From positions 1-64,000 of the forward strand of contig NZ_CZVW01000007.1 in NCBI RefSeq assembly GCF_001536065.1: DNA of 64,000 nt, read 5' to 3'. The position numbers and the translations under genes are program-made. Below the pieces are notes generated by a model. It had not been told where the DNA came from and searched no databases. It saw nothing but the letters and a program-made list of their open reading frames with translations. Source of the stretch: Candidatus Chryseopegocella kryptomonas. GTDB taxonomy: Bacteria > Bacteroidota > Ignavibacteria > Kryptoniales > Kryptoniaceae. Each line of letters begins with the position of its first letter. Within the stretch, counting starts at the first letter, position 1. Of the stretch, positions 44,950 to 53,601 are shown one piece after another.

Positions 44950-45744
44950 TTATTCTTCAAGACCGAGTTGTTTTCTTCGCTCAAGTATTTCCCTTGCTTT
45001 TTCAAGCTGTTCAATTGTGTTGATGCCGTGAATTTCGTCCCAGTTTTCCGCCTTCAATGCTGAAATTTTCATATTGTGATGCGAAAAGTAGTAAAAAACA
45101 TCGGTGAGATAGTATTCGCCCTGTGCGTTGTTGGGAGTTATGTGTTTAAGCGCTTCAAAAAGTGGTTCTTTTTTGAAAACATAAATTCCGGAGTTTATTT
45201 CTTTTATCTTTCGCTCTTCTTCTGTTGCATCTTTATGCTCAACAATTCTATCAACCGAACCATCTGGATTTCTGATAATTCTTCCATACCCAGTCGGATC
45301 GTCAACATCTGCGGTTAAAACGGTTGCGACGGCGTCTGTTTCATAGTGATATTTTAAAAGTTTTGTCATCGTCTTAACAGTCAAAAGCGGGACATCACCT
45401 GATAAAACGAGGACATCTCCATTGAAATTTTTTAAAAGTCCCTCTGTTTGCATAACCGCATGCCCAGTTCCAAGTTGTTCTTCTTGAATTGCAAACTCAA
45501 CCAATGGAGCAATGCTTTTAACATATTCCATCACCACATCTCTATAATGTCCGACGACAACTATCACCCTATCGGAGTTAATTTTCAAAGCGAGATTTAC
45601 GACATTTTTTATCATTGGTTCACCATTTAACTGAAACATAACTTTTGCGATGTCCGGTCTTTTCATCCTTGTGCCTTTCCCAGCTGCGAGTATAACTGTT
45701 GCAAGATTCCTTGGATGTCTGTAAGTGTAAAAAAATTCTCCCAT
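44950..45744 (-). CDS. GlmU-like sugar-1-phosphate uridylyltransferase, single domain
   Basis: An NTP transferase of 264 residues with LAAGKGTRMKRPDIAKVMF (about 19-37), EEQLGTGHAV, LSGDVPLLT, and GYGRIIRNPDG, as in the N-terminal half of GlmU. The acetyltransferase beta-helix is missing. It should make UDP-GlcNAc or a related nucleotide sugar, with acetylation done elsewhere. The ATG follows GGAGGTT. Located between panD and the CBM-like gene. Confidence 0.85.
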   Translation of the reverse strand: MGEFFYTYRHPRNLATVILAAGKGTRMKRPDIAKVMFQLNGEPMIKNVVNLALKINSDRVIVVVGHYRDVVMEYVKSIAPLVEFAIQEEQLGTGHAVMQTEGLLKNFNGDVLVLSGDVPLLTVKTMTKLLKYHYETDAVATVLTADVDDPTGYGRIIRNPDGSVDRIVEHKDATEEERKIKEINSGIYVFKKEPLFEALKHITPNNAQGEYYLTDVFYYFSHHNMKISALKAENWDEIHGINTIEQLEKAREILERRKQLGLEE

Positions 45745-45781
45745 ACAACCTCCGTTTTAATTACGAACTTTTTCAAATTTT

Positions 45782-46171
45782 TCACTTAACAAATTCGGTT
45801 ATGCTCCCGTATATAATTTGCTTAATTTTATTGTTTTCGTCAAGAATTATAACTTTTGGCTTGTGATTTAGAGCAATCTCTTCCGGATATTGCGCATATG
45901 AGATAATTATTATCTTATCTCCAACAGCCCCGAGCCGAGCTGCAGGTCCGTTTAGGCAAATTATTCCCGAGCCCCTTTCTCCTGGAATGGTATATGTTTC
46001 AAATCTCGCTCCGTTGTTAACATTTACAACTTGAACTTTTTCATAAGGCAGGATTTCAGCTGCTTCAAGCAATTCCTCATCAATTGTTATGCTCCCTTCG
46101 TAATAAAGTTCCGCTTGCGTTACGGTTGCGCCGTGAATTTTTGATTTACACATCTCACGAAAGATCCCCAT
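45782..46171 (-). CDS. panD: Aspartate 1-decarboxylase
   Basis: Makes beta-alanine for pantothenate. 129 residues, with the self-cleavage site G-S in YYEGSITID (Ser about residue 27) that creates the pyruvoyl cofactor, Arg/Lys-rich [14 protein letters not shown] at the N-terminus, and [12 protein letters not shown]. It lies 19 bases after panC, a common pair. Confidence 0.95.
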   Translation of the reverse strand: MGIFREMCKSKIHGATVTQAELYYEGSITIDEELLEAAEILPYEKVQVVNVNNGARFETYTIPGERGSGIICLNGPAARLGAVGDKIIIISYAQYPEEIALNHKPKVIILDENNKIKQIIYGSITEFVK

Positions 46172-46190
46172 CTTGTGTCAAATTTTGTTT

Positions 46191-47042
46191 TTAAATTTTT
46201 ACCAGCGTGTTATCAATTAACCTTGTGCTTCCAATTCTTACAGCAAGAGCGATTAAATACTCTTTCCCCTCGCTCAAATTTTCAACTTTTTCAAGCGTAT
46301 TCGGATCAACAATAGCAATGTAATCAATTTTTGCAGTTGGTTTTGATTTTATCAATTCTTCCATTTTGGAAATAATAACGCCTGAATTTCTTTCGCTTTC
46401 TTCAATTAATTTTTCGGCAAGTTTCAAACTTTGATAAAGCACCGTTGCATCTTTTCTTTCCGATTCCGAAAGATAAACATTCCTTGAACTCATCGCAAGA
46501 CCGTCGGATTCACGGACGATTGGAGCAACAATTATTTCAATATCAAAATTTAAATCCCGAACCATTTGCTTTATTATCAGTGCCTGCTGTGCGTCTTTTT
46601 GACCGAAAACAGCGATGTGCGGTTTTGTTATGTTGAAAAGTTTTGCTACAACTGTTGTAACACCTCTAAAATGAGTTGGTCTGAATTCACCTTCAAGAAC
46701 TTTCGTTAATTTTTCAACTTCAACATAAGTTAGGAAATTTTCTGGATACATTTCCTCAACGCTTGGATGAAAAATTATATCGCACCCAGCGGATTGAGCA
46801 AGTTTTACATCCCTTTCCAAGTCCCGTGGATATTTATCATAGTCCTCATTGGGAGCGAATTGCAACGGATTGACGAAAATTGTTGTAATTACAACATCGC
46901 TTTTTTCCTTCGCAATTCTAATTAAACTCAAATGTCCCTCGTGCAGATATCCCATCGTCGGGACAACGCCTATAATTTTCCCTTCTTTTCTCAATTCATC
47001 TGCGACCTTTTGCATTTCTTTAACTTTTGTTATTACCCTCAT
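46191..47042 (-). CDS. panC: Pantothenate synthetase
   Basis: Joins pantoate and beta-alanine with ATP. 283 residues from ATG 47042: PTMGYLHEGHLSLI (HIGH-type motif), FVNPLQFAPNEDYDKYPR, HIAVFGQKDAQQALIIKQM and MSSRNVYLS. An upstream in-frame TTG would add ten non-conserved residues and is rejected. panD follows and no panB is seen. Confidence 0.95.
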   Translation of the reverse strand: MRVITKVKEMQKVADELRKEGKIIGVVPTMGYLHEGHLSLIRIAKEKSDVVITTIFVNPLQFAPNEDYDKYPRDLERDVKLAQSAGCDIIFHPSVEEMYPENFLTYVEVEKLTKVLEGEFRPTHFRGVTTVVAKLFNITKPHIAVFGQKDAQQALIIKQMVRDLNFDIEIIVAPIVRESDGLAMSSRNVYLSESERKDATVLYQSLKLAEKLIEESERNSGVIISKMEELIKSKPTAKIDYIAIVDPNTLEKVENLSEGKEYLIALAVRIGSTRLIDNTLVKI

Positions 47043-47145
47043 TTTTAAATCAATCTGTGTTTGAAAAAGCAAAAAATTCCACCGAAAATTTTTAGTGATT
47101 TCCCCAAAATTTACAAATAAAAAAGCGATAATTCAAACTTCAAAA

Positions 47146-47664
47146 TCAATCAATCTCTTTCAATTTCCCCCGTGCGACTTTGTATCTTATAATTTTCGGA
47201 GTTGAGGGACAACACATTGGGTCATCTTCTCCGTGAACAACCATATCAATAAGTATGCTTCTATCTGACAAAATCTTGACAAAATTTACTTTGACTCTAT
47301 CTCCAAGAACTTCGCCCGTTAGATATTCTGGTTTTCCATTTTGATTTAAGATGACCCCAACTTCATAAAAATATCCACTTCCTCCGCCTGTGCTTGCAAG
47401 TATGATCACAGCATCTTCATCTCCATCGCCGTCAACATCTCCAAACGCAATTTTATCCTCAACTAAACTAACTTCAAGATAATTTCTAAAACCTTCCTCC
47501 GTGGTCTCATCAAGCAAAAACTTTCCATTTTTAAGTTTTATGGTTGTGTCATAAGCGACGCAATGGACGGTTGCGTTTTTAATTTGTTGAATTTTTAATT
47601 TTCCATCTTTTTGAGCGAAAGCCCCAAGCGTAAAGAAAGCCAGCATTAAAATTGCAATTTTCAT
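47146..47664 (-). CDS. Secreted protein with a calcium-loop-like motif
   Basis: A 172-residue exported protein; ATG 47664 follows GGGGGGA and gives a signal peptide (KIAILMLAFFTLGAFA). The mature part contains FGDVDGDGDEDAVII, as in FG-GAP/VCBS-type calcium-binding repeats, and a CC pair in DDPMCCPSTPK. A single repeat makes a calcium-dependent scaffold possible, but no family is recognised. Confidence 0.65.
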   Translation of the reverse strand: MKIAILMLAFFTLGAFAQKDGKLKIQQIKNATVHCVAYDTTIKLKNGKFLLDETTEEGFRNYLEVSLVEDKIAFGDVDGDGDEDAVIILASTGGGSGYFYEVGVILNQNGKPEYLTGEVLGDRVKVNFVKILSDRSILIDMVVHGEDDPMCCPSTPKIIRYKVARGKLKEID

Positions 47665-47690
47665 AATTCCCCCCATTTTTAATTTTAAAT

Positions 47691-49415
47691 TTACTTTTTC
47701 AATCTGTGTGTTTTCAAAAAGTTCTGGACTTCGGAAACATTCATCGCATTTAAAACATCTTGTTTTGTGAGCATACCTTTTCTTGCAGTTCCAAGTGAAA
47801 GTATTGTGTAATAAATTTCTCCGATTGCGTGTGCATCTGGATTTATGCTTATCTTAACACCTTTGCTTCGTGCGTAATTTATGAATCTCCAATCAATGTC
47901 AAGTCGGTGCGGGTTTGCGTTAAACTCAATTGCGACGCCAAGTTTTGACGCCTCATCAATTATTTTTTTCATATCCACAGGATAACCATCTCTTCCAAGC
48001 AAAAGTCGTCCCGTCGGATGTCCGAGAATCGTCACATAAGGATTTTGCATCGCTTTTATGATTCTGTTTGTCGCCTCTTCTTCTGTCATTCTAAATTTGC
48101 TGTGAATTGACGCTATTACAAAGTCAAATTTTGAAAGAATTTCGTCTGAATAATCAAGTGAGCCGTCTGGCAAAATGTCAACTTCTGCACCCTTCAAAAT
48201 TTTTATCTTGAACTTTTTCTGCAACTCATCTATTTCTTTCCATTGCTGAATTAATCTATCCTCGGTTAAACCACCTGCATAATATGCGGATTTGCTGTGG
48301 TCGGAAATTCCAACAAATTTGAAACCAAGTTTCTCACATTCTGCAATCATATCTTCAAGCGTGTCCGAGCCATCGCTGTAAGTTGAATGAATGTGAAAAA
48401 CTCCGAGCAAATCTTTTTCCTGTATCAGTTCTGGAATTTCGCCATTTAACGCAAGTTCAATTTCATCAAATCCCTCCCTTATCTCTGGTGGGATGAATTT
48501 CATTTTAAACTTTTCAAAAATTTCAACTTCATTTGAAAAATCAATTTTATCTGCGTTCTTGTAAATTCCATCGTCTTTAAGTTCAAAGCCAAGTTTCCCG
48601 ATGTGTTTTCCGAATTTTTCAAGAAATTCCTTACTTCCTGTAGTGTAAAAAACTTTAAACGCATAATCTTCATCAGAGAGTATAAAATCAACCGAAACGC
48701 CGAACTCGGAATGTAAACTGATGAAATTATCGTCAGATTTTAAAATTTTCGTGTGAGGGAAATTTTTTTGAATTGCTTCAATTGTCCTGTTAAAATTTTT
48801 CTGTTTAAGGTTTAAAACAACATCAATATCTCTTATTATCTCCTTTCGCCTTCGCCAGCTCCCAGTTATTGTAAAATCAATTACATCAAGATTTGAATTT
48901 ACAAAATCTTCAATTGCCTTGACGATTGGGAAGATAAATGAGATGAGATGATATTCGGAACTTCGCTTCAATCTTTCAATTTCTTTTAAAACTTTATCTT
49001 GAATTGTCTTTCCAAATCCTTCAAGTTTCAAAAGGCGATTTTCTCTGCAAGCGTATTCAAGTTCAGCAAGCGTTGTGATACCAAGTTTTTCATAGATTGC
49101 TTTTATCCTCTTTGGACCAAGACCACGAATTTGAAGCAGTTCAAACAAACCCTCTGGAATTGATTTCTTCAATTCTTCATAGTATTTCAACTGCCCTGTA
49201 TTGACAAGTTCTTTTATTTTTTCAAAAAGATTTGGACCTATTCCTTTTATTTTTGCAAGATCACCCGAATCAACAAGTTCTTTTAAATCGCCTTTTACAT
49301 CACGGATAATCCTTGCTGCGTTTCTGTATGCTCTTACTTTAAATTCAACTTCTCCCTTCAATTCAAGTATATCTGCAATCTCTTCAAGTATTTCCGCAAC
49401 TTGTTTTTTATCCAT
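47691..49415 (-). CDS. polX: PolX-type DNA polymerase/3'-5' exonuclease with PHP domain
   Basis: DNA repair polymerase of 574 residues. The N-terminal half is pol X: helix-hairpin-helix segments (LAKIKGIGPNLFEKI, LLQIRGLGPKRIKAIYEKLG) and the catalytic GSWRRRKEIIRDIDVVL. From residue 335 the PHP domain has VFHIHSTYSDG, AEVDILPDG, ASIHS, GHPTG and NPDAHAIG, giving a complete metal site for exonuclease or phosphatase activity. A typical bacterial PolX, 4 bases from the PAP2 gene. Confidence 0.93.
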   Translation of the reverse strand: MDKKQVAEILEEIADILELKGEVEFKVRAYRNAARIIRDVKGDLKELVDSGDLAKIKGIGPNLFEKIKELVNTGQLKYYEELKKSIPEGLFELLQIRGLGPKRIKAIYEKLGITTLAELEYACRENRLLKLEGFGKTIQDKVLKEIERLKRSSEYHLISFIFPIVKAIEDFVNSNLDVIDFTITGSWRRRKEIIRDIDVVLNLKQKNFNRTIEAIQKNFPHTKILKSDDNFISLHSEFGVSVDFILSDEDYAFKVFYTTGSKEFLEKFGKHIGKLGFELKDDGIYKNADKIDFSNEVEIFEKFKMKFIPPEIREGFDEIELALNGEIPELIQEKDLLGVFHIHSTYSDGSDTLEDMIAECEKLGFKFVGISDHSKSAYYAGGLTEDRLIQQWKEIDELQKKFKIKILKGAEVDILPDGSLDYSDEILSKFDFVIASIHSKFRMTEEEATNRIIKAMQNPYVTILGHPTGRLLLGRDGYPVDMKKIIDEASKLGVAIEFNANPHRLDIDWRFINYARSKGVKISINPDAHAIGEIYYTILSLGTARKGMLTKQDVLNAMNVSEVQNFLKTHRLKK

Positions 49416-49419
49416 TTGA

Positions 49420-50052
49420 CTATTGAAGTATTTTTGAGAAAAGAAAAATTTGAGATGATGTCATAAATATGCCAAGAACTGTTCCAGCGACAACTTGCCA
49501 GAATGTATGTGCTTTCAAATACAACCTTGACCATCCGACCAAAGGTATCAAAAGAAAAAGAGGCAAGGTTTTAAAGCCAAATATCCACGCAAGAACCGTA
49601 AGAGGACCGCTTAAACCAGCGGAGTGTGCGCTTATTTTCCATCTTGAATTTATCAGCATAATAAGAAATGTGTTTGAAACATAGCACCATTGCGATGCAA
49701 GTATGAGCCAATTTGCTTTGAAATAAAGTAAAATTAAAAATCCAACAAAAGAACTTAACACTGCAAAAAGATAAGGAATTGTTCTCTTTTCACGCTCGGG
49801 GATAAATGGATGCTCTATTTCGCCTTTGTGAATGAGATAATAAACGAACGCCGTTGGGAAAATTGATGTAAATGAAATTGTTGTGAAAGCAGAGATAAGT
49901 TTCATTTTTATGTTTGGTTCAAGATAAAATGAGATAATTAGAAAAGAAATTGAACTGACAAATTGAGGAGCGAAAATTGCTGAAATAAATTCTGCTGTCT
50001 TTTGTCTGTCTATGCTGTTTAAAAAATCGGAAAATCTTTCAGCGTATCTCAT
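49420..50052 (-). CDS. PAP2-family membrane phosphatase-like protein
   Basis: A 210-residue integral membrane protein with about five to six hydrophobic segments. The PAP2-type motifs are RWKISAHSAGLSGP and GWSRLYLKAHTFWQVVAGTVLG. These keep the SxxxH/RxxxxxH pattern of lipid phosphatases in a looser form. It may act on an isoprenoid or phosphatidate. Start ATG 50052; overlapping run with polX. Confidence 0.7.
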   Translation of the reverse strand: MRYAERFSDFLNSIDRQKTAEFISAIFAPQFVSSISFLIISFYLEPNIKMKLISAFTTISFTSIFPTAFVYYLIHKGEIEHPFIPEREKRTIPYLFAVLSSFVGFLILLYFKANWLILASQWCYVSNTFLIMLINSRWKISAHSAGLSGPLTVLAWIFGFKTLPLFLLIPLVGWSRLYLKAHTFWQVVAGTVLGIFMTSSQIFLFSKILQ

Positions 50053-50070
50053 AAATGTGCTTTTTTACTT

Positions 50071-50757
50071 TTAAAAACTTACGCCAAATGTCAATGTCAG
50101 ATTTATTCCGCCGAAATTTTTTATCGGTTTCCCACGCAACGATTCAATTCCCTTTGGATACGGAATGTAATAATATCTTATGCTTATTCCGCTTATTGTT
50201 CTCGGGTCAAGCCCGATGTATGCGCCAGCCCCAGCAAATAAATTTACTGTGTAATGAGACCTGCCGTATTTTAAACTGTTGAAAAATTCTTTATCATATG
50301 GAGTTGTAAAAATCAGAGTTGGACCGATGCCAGCCATCAAAAAAGGACGGAGATTGTCAGAGAGTTCATCTTTGAACAAACGATATTGAAATGAAAATGA
50401 AAGTGGCAAAACCATTATTCTGTTAACTTTATTCGGGACAAAAGTTTGCCCAGTCCACGGATCTATGTATTCAACTTCGTTTTCATCTTTTGCTGTCATA
50501 AAGTTTAAAGTTGCCTGAATAAAATAGACATCTTTGATTTTATACCTGTAAAATGTTCCAAATGCAAAGCCATTGCTTGCAACCGAAAGGTCAAGCCCCC
50601 ACGATTTTTTTAATCCAAGCGTATCAATTAGTTTAAAATCAGACGGCGTTTCATAAACTATGATGCTATCTTTCATTGATGGCGGTTTTTCCGTCTTTTT
50701 ATCCTGCGAGTAGGCAAGAGAATAAAAAAGCAAGACAATTAAAATTAAACGCTTCAT
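50071..50757 (-). CDS. Outer-membrane beta-barrel protein
   Basis: A 228-residue protein starting at ATG 50757 after GAGGTG, with signal peptide (LILIVLLFYSLAYS). The rest is alternating strands with an aromatic end (LTFGVSF), as in OmpA/OmpW-size barrels. Segments FRPFLMAGIGPTLIF-like and NLFAGAGAYIGLDPRT are typical of outer-membrane proteins of the FCB group. No specific function. First gene of the run to 43126. Confidence 0.7.
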   Translation of the reverse strand: MKRLILIVLLFYSLAYSQDKKTEKPPSMKDSIIVYETPSDFKLIDTLGLKKSWGLDLSVASNGFAFGTFYRYKIKDVYFIQATLNFMTAKDENEVEYIDPWTGQTFVPNKVNRIMVLPLSFSFQYRLFKDELSDNLRPFLMAGIGPTLIFTTPYDKEFFNSLKYGRSHYTVNLFAGAGAYIGLDPRTISGISIRYYYIPYPKGIESLRGKPIKNFGGINLTLTFGVSF

Positions 50758-50867
50758 TTTAAACACCTCGTTTTTGAGTTTTTACATTCAAAAACTTTAA
50801 CTAATCCCTTTTAAGTCAAGTTCCTTTGGAAAAGAGCATTTCTCTGTTTAAAATTACAAATTCTTGT

Positions 50868-50904
50868 GAAAAATAAAAAAAGGCAGGGTTTATTTGTCCC
50901 TGCC
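50868..50904 (-). terminator. Terminator after the ATP-grasp/KamA cluster
   Basis: GGCAGGG (50882-50888) pairs with CCCTGCC (50898-50904). Read on the minus strand it is followed by a T-rich run, so it ends the cluster 50935-54681. Confidence 0.85.
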
Positions 50905-50934
50905 CAATTTGAAGATAAAACGAGGTTTTGGTTC

Positions 50935-52061
50935 TTACTCAACGAGCCACTTCTTTCGTTCAATAATTTTTCTTGGCTCGCTTGTCGGTTTGGGCTCGTA
51001 TTTTATCTCTTCAATTTCTTCTTCTTTCACATCTGGATACACATAAATTTCGTATCTAAAGTTTCGGAGAATGATTTCGTTTTCGTTGTGTGCAATTACA
51101 TATTGAGGCAGAATTGGAATTTTTCCACCGCCACCGGGCGCATCAATCACATAATATGGAACCGCAAGACCTGATATATGCCCGCGCAATTTGTCCATTA
51201 TTTCAATCCCAACTCTAAGTGGCGTTCTAAAAAGATTTGCTCAACGAGTTATATCCGCTTGATAAATGTAATACGGTCTAACTCTTATTGCCAAAAGTTT
51301 TTTCATAGTTCCTGCATAACATACGGATCGTCGTTTACGCCACGAAGAAGCACTGTTTGATTTCCAACAGGTATTCCAGCATCTGCGAGCATTTCACAAG
51401 CGCGTTTACTTTCAGGAGTTATCTCCCACGGGTGATTGAAGTGTGTGTTAACATAAATTGGATGATATTTTTTCAGCATATTGCACAGGTTTTCTGTGAT
51501 TCTCTGCGGTAAAACACACGGCATCTTCGTCCCAATTCTTATTATCTCAACATGTGGGATTTCTCTCAACGCTTTTATAATTTTCTCAAGCATATAATCC
51601 GTGAGCATCAATGGATCGCCCCCGGACAAAATGACATCCCTTACCTCTGGATGATTTCTTATGTATTCAATTCCATCCTGAATAAATTTCATACTGATTT
51701 TGCTTGAATCACCAACTTTTCTCTTGCGTGTGCAAAATCTACAATACATTGAACATTGGCTCGTCACGAGGAAGAGAACTCTATCTGGATATCTATGTGT
51801 AATACTTGGCACAGGGCTCATTGCGTCTTCATCAAGCGGGTCTTCGGGCATATCTTCATCTGCAAGCTCTTCTATGTCAGGAAAACATTGAAGCCATATC
51901 GGATCGCCTTTGTATCTAATCAAGCTCAGATAATAAGGATTAATTCTCGCTGGATATCGTTCAATTATTTTTCTCATCAAATCTTTGTCCACGCCAAAAA
52001 CTTCGGCGAAATCTTCTGCTGTTTCTACACTTTTTCTTAATAGTTCTTGCCAGAGCTCCAT
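50935..52061 (-). pseudogene. kamA: Lysine 2,3-aminomutase-like radical SAM protein, disrupted
   Basis: The minus strand encodes a KamA homologue in pieces. 52061-51303 gives 252 residues with the radical-SAM motif CSMYCRFC (C-x3-C-x2-C), SGGDPLMLTD and a substrate Asp in GVND. A missing base at about 51304-51306 shifts the frame. In the corrected frame it continues KKLLAIRVRPYYIYQADITR, then TGA at 51243-51241 where a conserved Gly is expected, and a conserved His follows as Leu. The end (to 50935) has IDAPGGGGKIP, with the second Asp. The ATG follows AGGGAGG. It would have been about 375 residues. Confidence 0.75.
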
Positions 52062-52072
52062 TTTTTACCTCC

Positions 52073-52546
52073 CTAAATATATTTTGCAAAAATTATTAAA
52101 TCGTCATTTTGTTTGTAAAAATCTCTGATGCGGGCTGTTTCAATATACCCGCACGACTTGTAAAAAGCTCTCGTTTTTTGATATTTCTCCTGTGAAGATG
52201 TCTCTACAAGAATTAAGCTCCCTCCCATTTGTTTTATTTTTTCTTCAGCAAATTTCATTAAACTTTTTCCTATTCCATTTCCCTGTAAATCTGGATCAAC
52301 AGCGATCCAGTAAATATCAAAAGTTGCAAGCGTTAAAGGTCTTTTGCCAAAGCATATATAACCAATCGCATTATCATAATCGTCAACTGCTGAATAAATT
52401 TCATATCCACTTTTTTCACCTTGGTTTAAAAACTCATCAATTATTTCAATCGCAACGTTTATTTCTTCTTCTGTGAACATTTCTGTTGAAATCAAAATTT
52501 TTTCAATTTTTTCTCTATCTTTACTTGTTAATTTTCTTATCAGCAT
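52073..52546 (-). CDS. GNAT family N-acetyltransferase
   Basis: An acetyl-CoA-dependent acetyltransferase of 157 residues. The acetyl-CoA loop is visible as DPDLQGNGIGKSLMKFAEE, preceded by the beta-strand DIYWIAV, and the fold ends with FYKSCGYIET. ATG 52546 overlaps the ATP-grasp gene by 26 bases and precedes kamA. Together with an aminomutase, GNAT enzymes can acetylate beta-lysine (AblB), which is one possible role here. Confidence 0.85.
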   Translation of the reverse strand: MLIRKLTSKDREKIEKILISTEMFTEEEINVAIEIIDEFLNQGEKSGYEIYSAVDDYDNAIGYICFGKRPLTLATFDIYWIAVDPDLQGNGIGKSLMKFAEEKIKQMGGSLILVETSSQEKYQKTRAFYKSCGYIETARIRDFYKQNDDLIIFAKYI

Positions 52547-53555
52547 AGGTTCTTTCAAGCGCTAATTCTGCAATTTTAATGATTGTTTCTGCTGGTGTTA
52601 ATCCATAAACAGAAGCTGAACGCATAAACCCAGCGTTTCTTGACAGGTCAGGGTTTGGATTTACTTCAAGCACATAAGGATTTCCATCTTTATCAATTCG
52701 CATATCAACTCTTGCGTAATCTCTGCAACCCATAATTTTGTAACATGAAAGTGCGATCTCTTTCACTTTCGCTTCAAGTTCCGGTTCAAGTGGAGCTGGA
52801 CACACAGGAATTGTCTTTTTGTAATACTCTGTATCTGGAATCCACTTTGCTTCATAGCTTACGATTTTTGGAAGGTTCGGTGGTAATTGCGAAAAATCTA
52901 TCTCGGAAATTGGTAAAACGACAGGAGGATTGTTTCCAAGGATTGCAACATTTATTTCTCTTCCATCAATGAATTCCTCAACAAGAGCTGGCTGTTTAAA
53001 TTGTTTCAGGATATGTTCAACTCGTTCGCTCAATTCTTTTATATCATAGACAACGGATTTTTCATTTATGCCTGCACTTGCATCTTCACGCACAGGTTTG
53101 ACTATCAATGGAAAATTTAATTCAAGTTTTTTATAACCGTTGAAAGATTCTGTGAATAGTTCAAATTTTGCAGTTGGTATTTTATGGTGTGAGAGAATAA
53201 TCTTTGTTTTTGATTTGTCAAGGCATAATCCAAGCGTCATTGGTGGTGCACCCGTGTAGGGAATTTTTAAAAGTTCATACAATCCAGCTGCAAAAACTTC
53301 TTCCTGTGAATCTAGCTCAACCATTTCGCAAAAGTTATAAATAAGGTCGGTTTTTAAATTTAGAAGGTCGTTAATAAATTTGCGTGCATTAAAAACAGGT
53401 AAAACTTTCACATTGAATCCACCGCTTTCAAGTGAGTTCACGATGAATTCAATTTCACCTTTGACTTCGGTAATTGAAGCATCGTTGATATTAATTGCAG
53501 GTTCAATCATCGTAGGGTCGTTATATATAACCGTTATTTCCAAACCTTTATACAT
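52521..53555 (-). CDS. D-Ala-D-Ala ligase-like ATP-grasp enzyme, copy 2
   Basis: A carboxylate-amine ligase of 344 residues starting at ATG 53555 (MYKGLEITVIYND). ATP-grasp features: FPLIVKPVREDASAGI, LVEEFIDGREINVAIL and the metal-binding VLEVNPNPDLSRNAG. ARVDMRIDKDG is also present. It differs from true Ddl in the substrate loop. The paralogue upstream lies 46 bases away. It likely joins two amino acids in a pathway with KamA and GNAT. Confidence 0.88.
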   Translation of the reverse strand: MYKGLEITVIYNDPTMIEPAININDASITEVKGEIEFIVNSLESGGFNVKVLPVFNARKFINDLLNLKTDLIYNFCEMVELDSQEEVFAAGLYELLKIPYTGAPPMTLGLCLDKSKTKIILSHHKIPTAKFELFTESFNGYKKLELNFPLIVKPVREDASAGINEKSVVYDIKELSERVEHILKQFKQPALVEEFIDGREINVAILGNNPPVVLPISEIDFSQLPPNLPKIVSYEAKWIPDTEYYKKTIPVCPAPLEPELEAKVKEIALSCYKIMGCRDYARVDMRIDKDGNPYVLEVNPNPDLSRNAGFMRSASVYGLTPAETIIKIAELALERTYADKKINK

Positions 53556-53601
53556 AAAAAGCCCGTATTTTTGTTTTAACAGATTGATAATCAATCATTT
53601 T

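Noticed and set aside
46191-47072. Longer start of panC from TTG 47072
   Set aside because: The extra ten residues match no PanC N-terminus; ATG 47042 gives the usual form.
51241-51243. TGA in kamA as a recoded codon (selenocysteine, or glycine as in some candidate phyla)
   Set aside because: A frameshift 60 bases away and a lost conserved His show decay. TGA serves as a normal stop elsewhere in the window, and Sec is not expected at a Gly position.
51300-51310. Programmed frameshift in kamA (ATGA overlap followed by an A-run)
   Set aside because: Even with the shift, translation stops 20 codons later at TGA, so it could not make a full protein.
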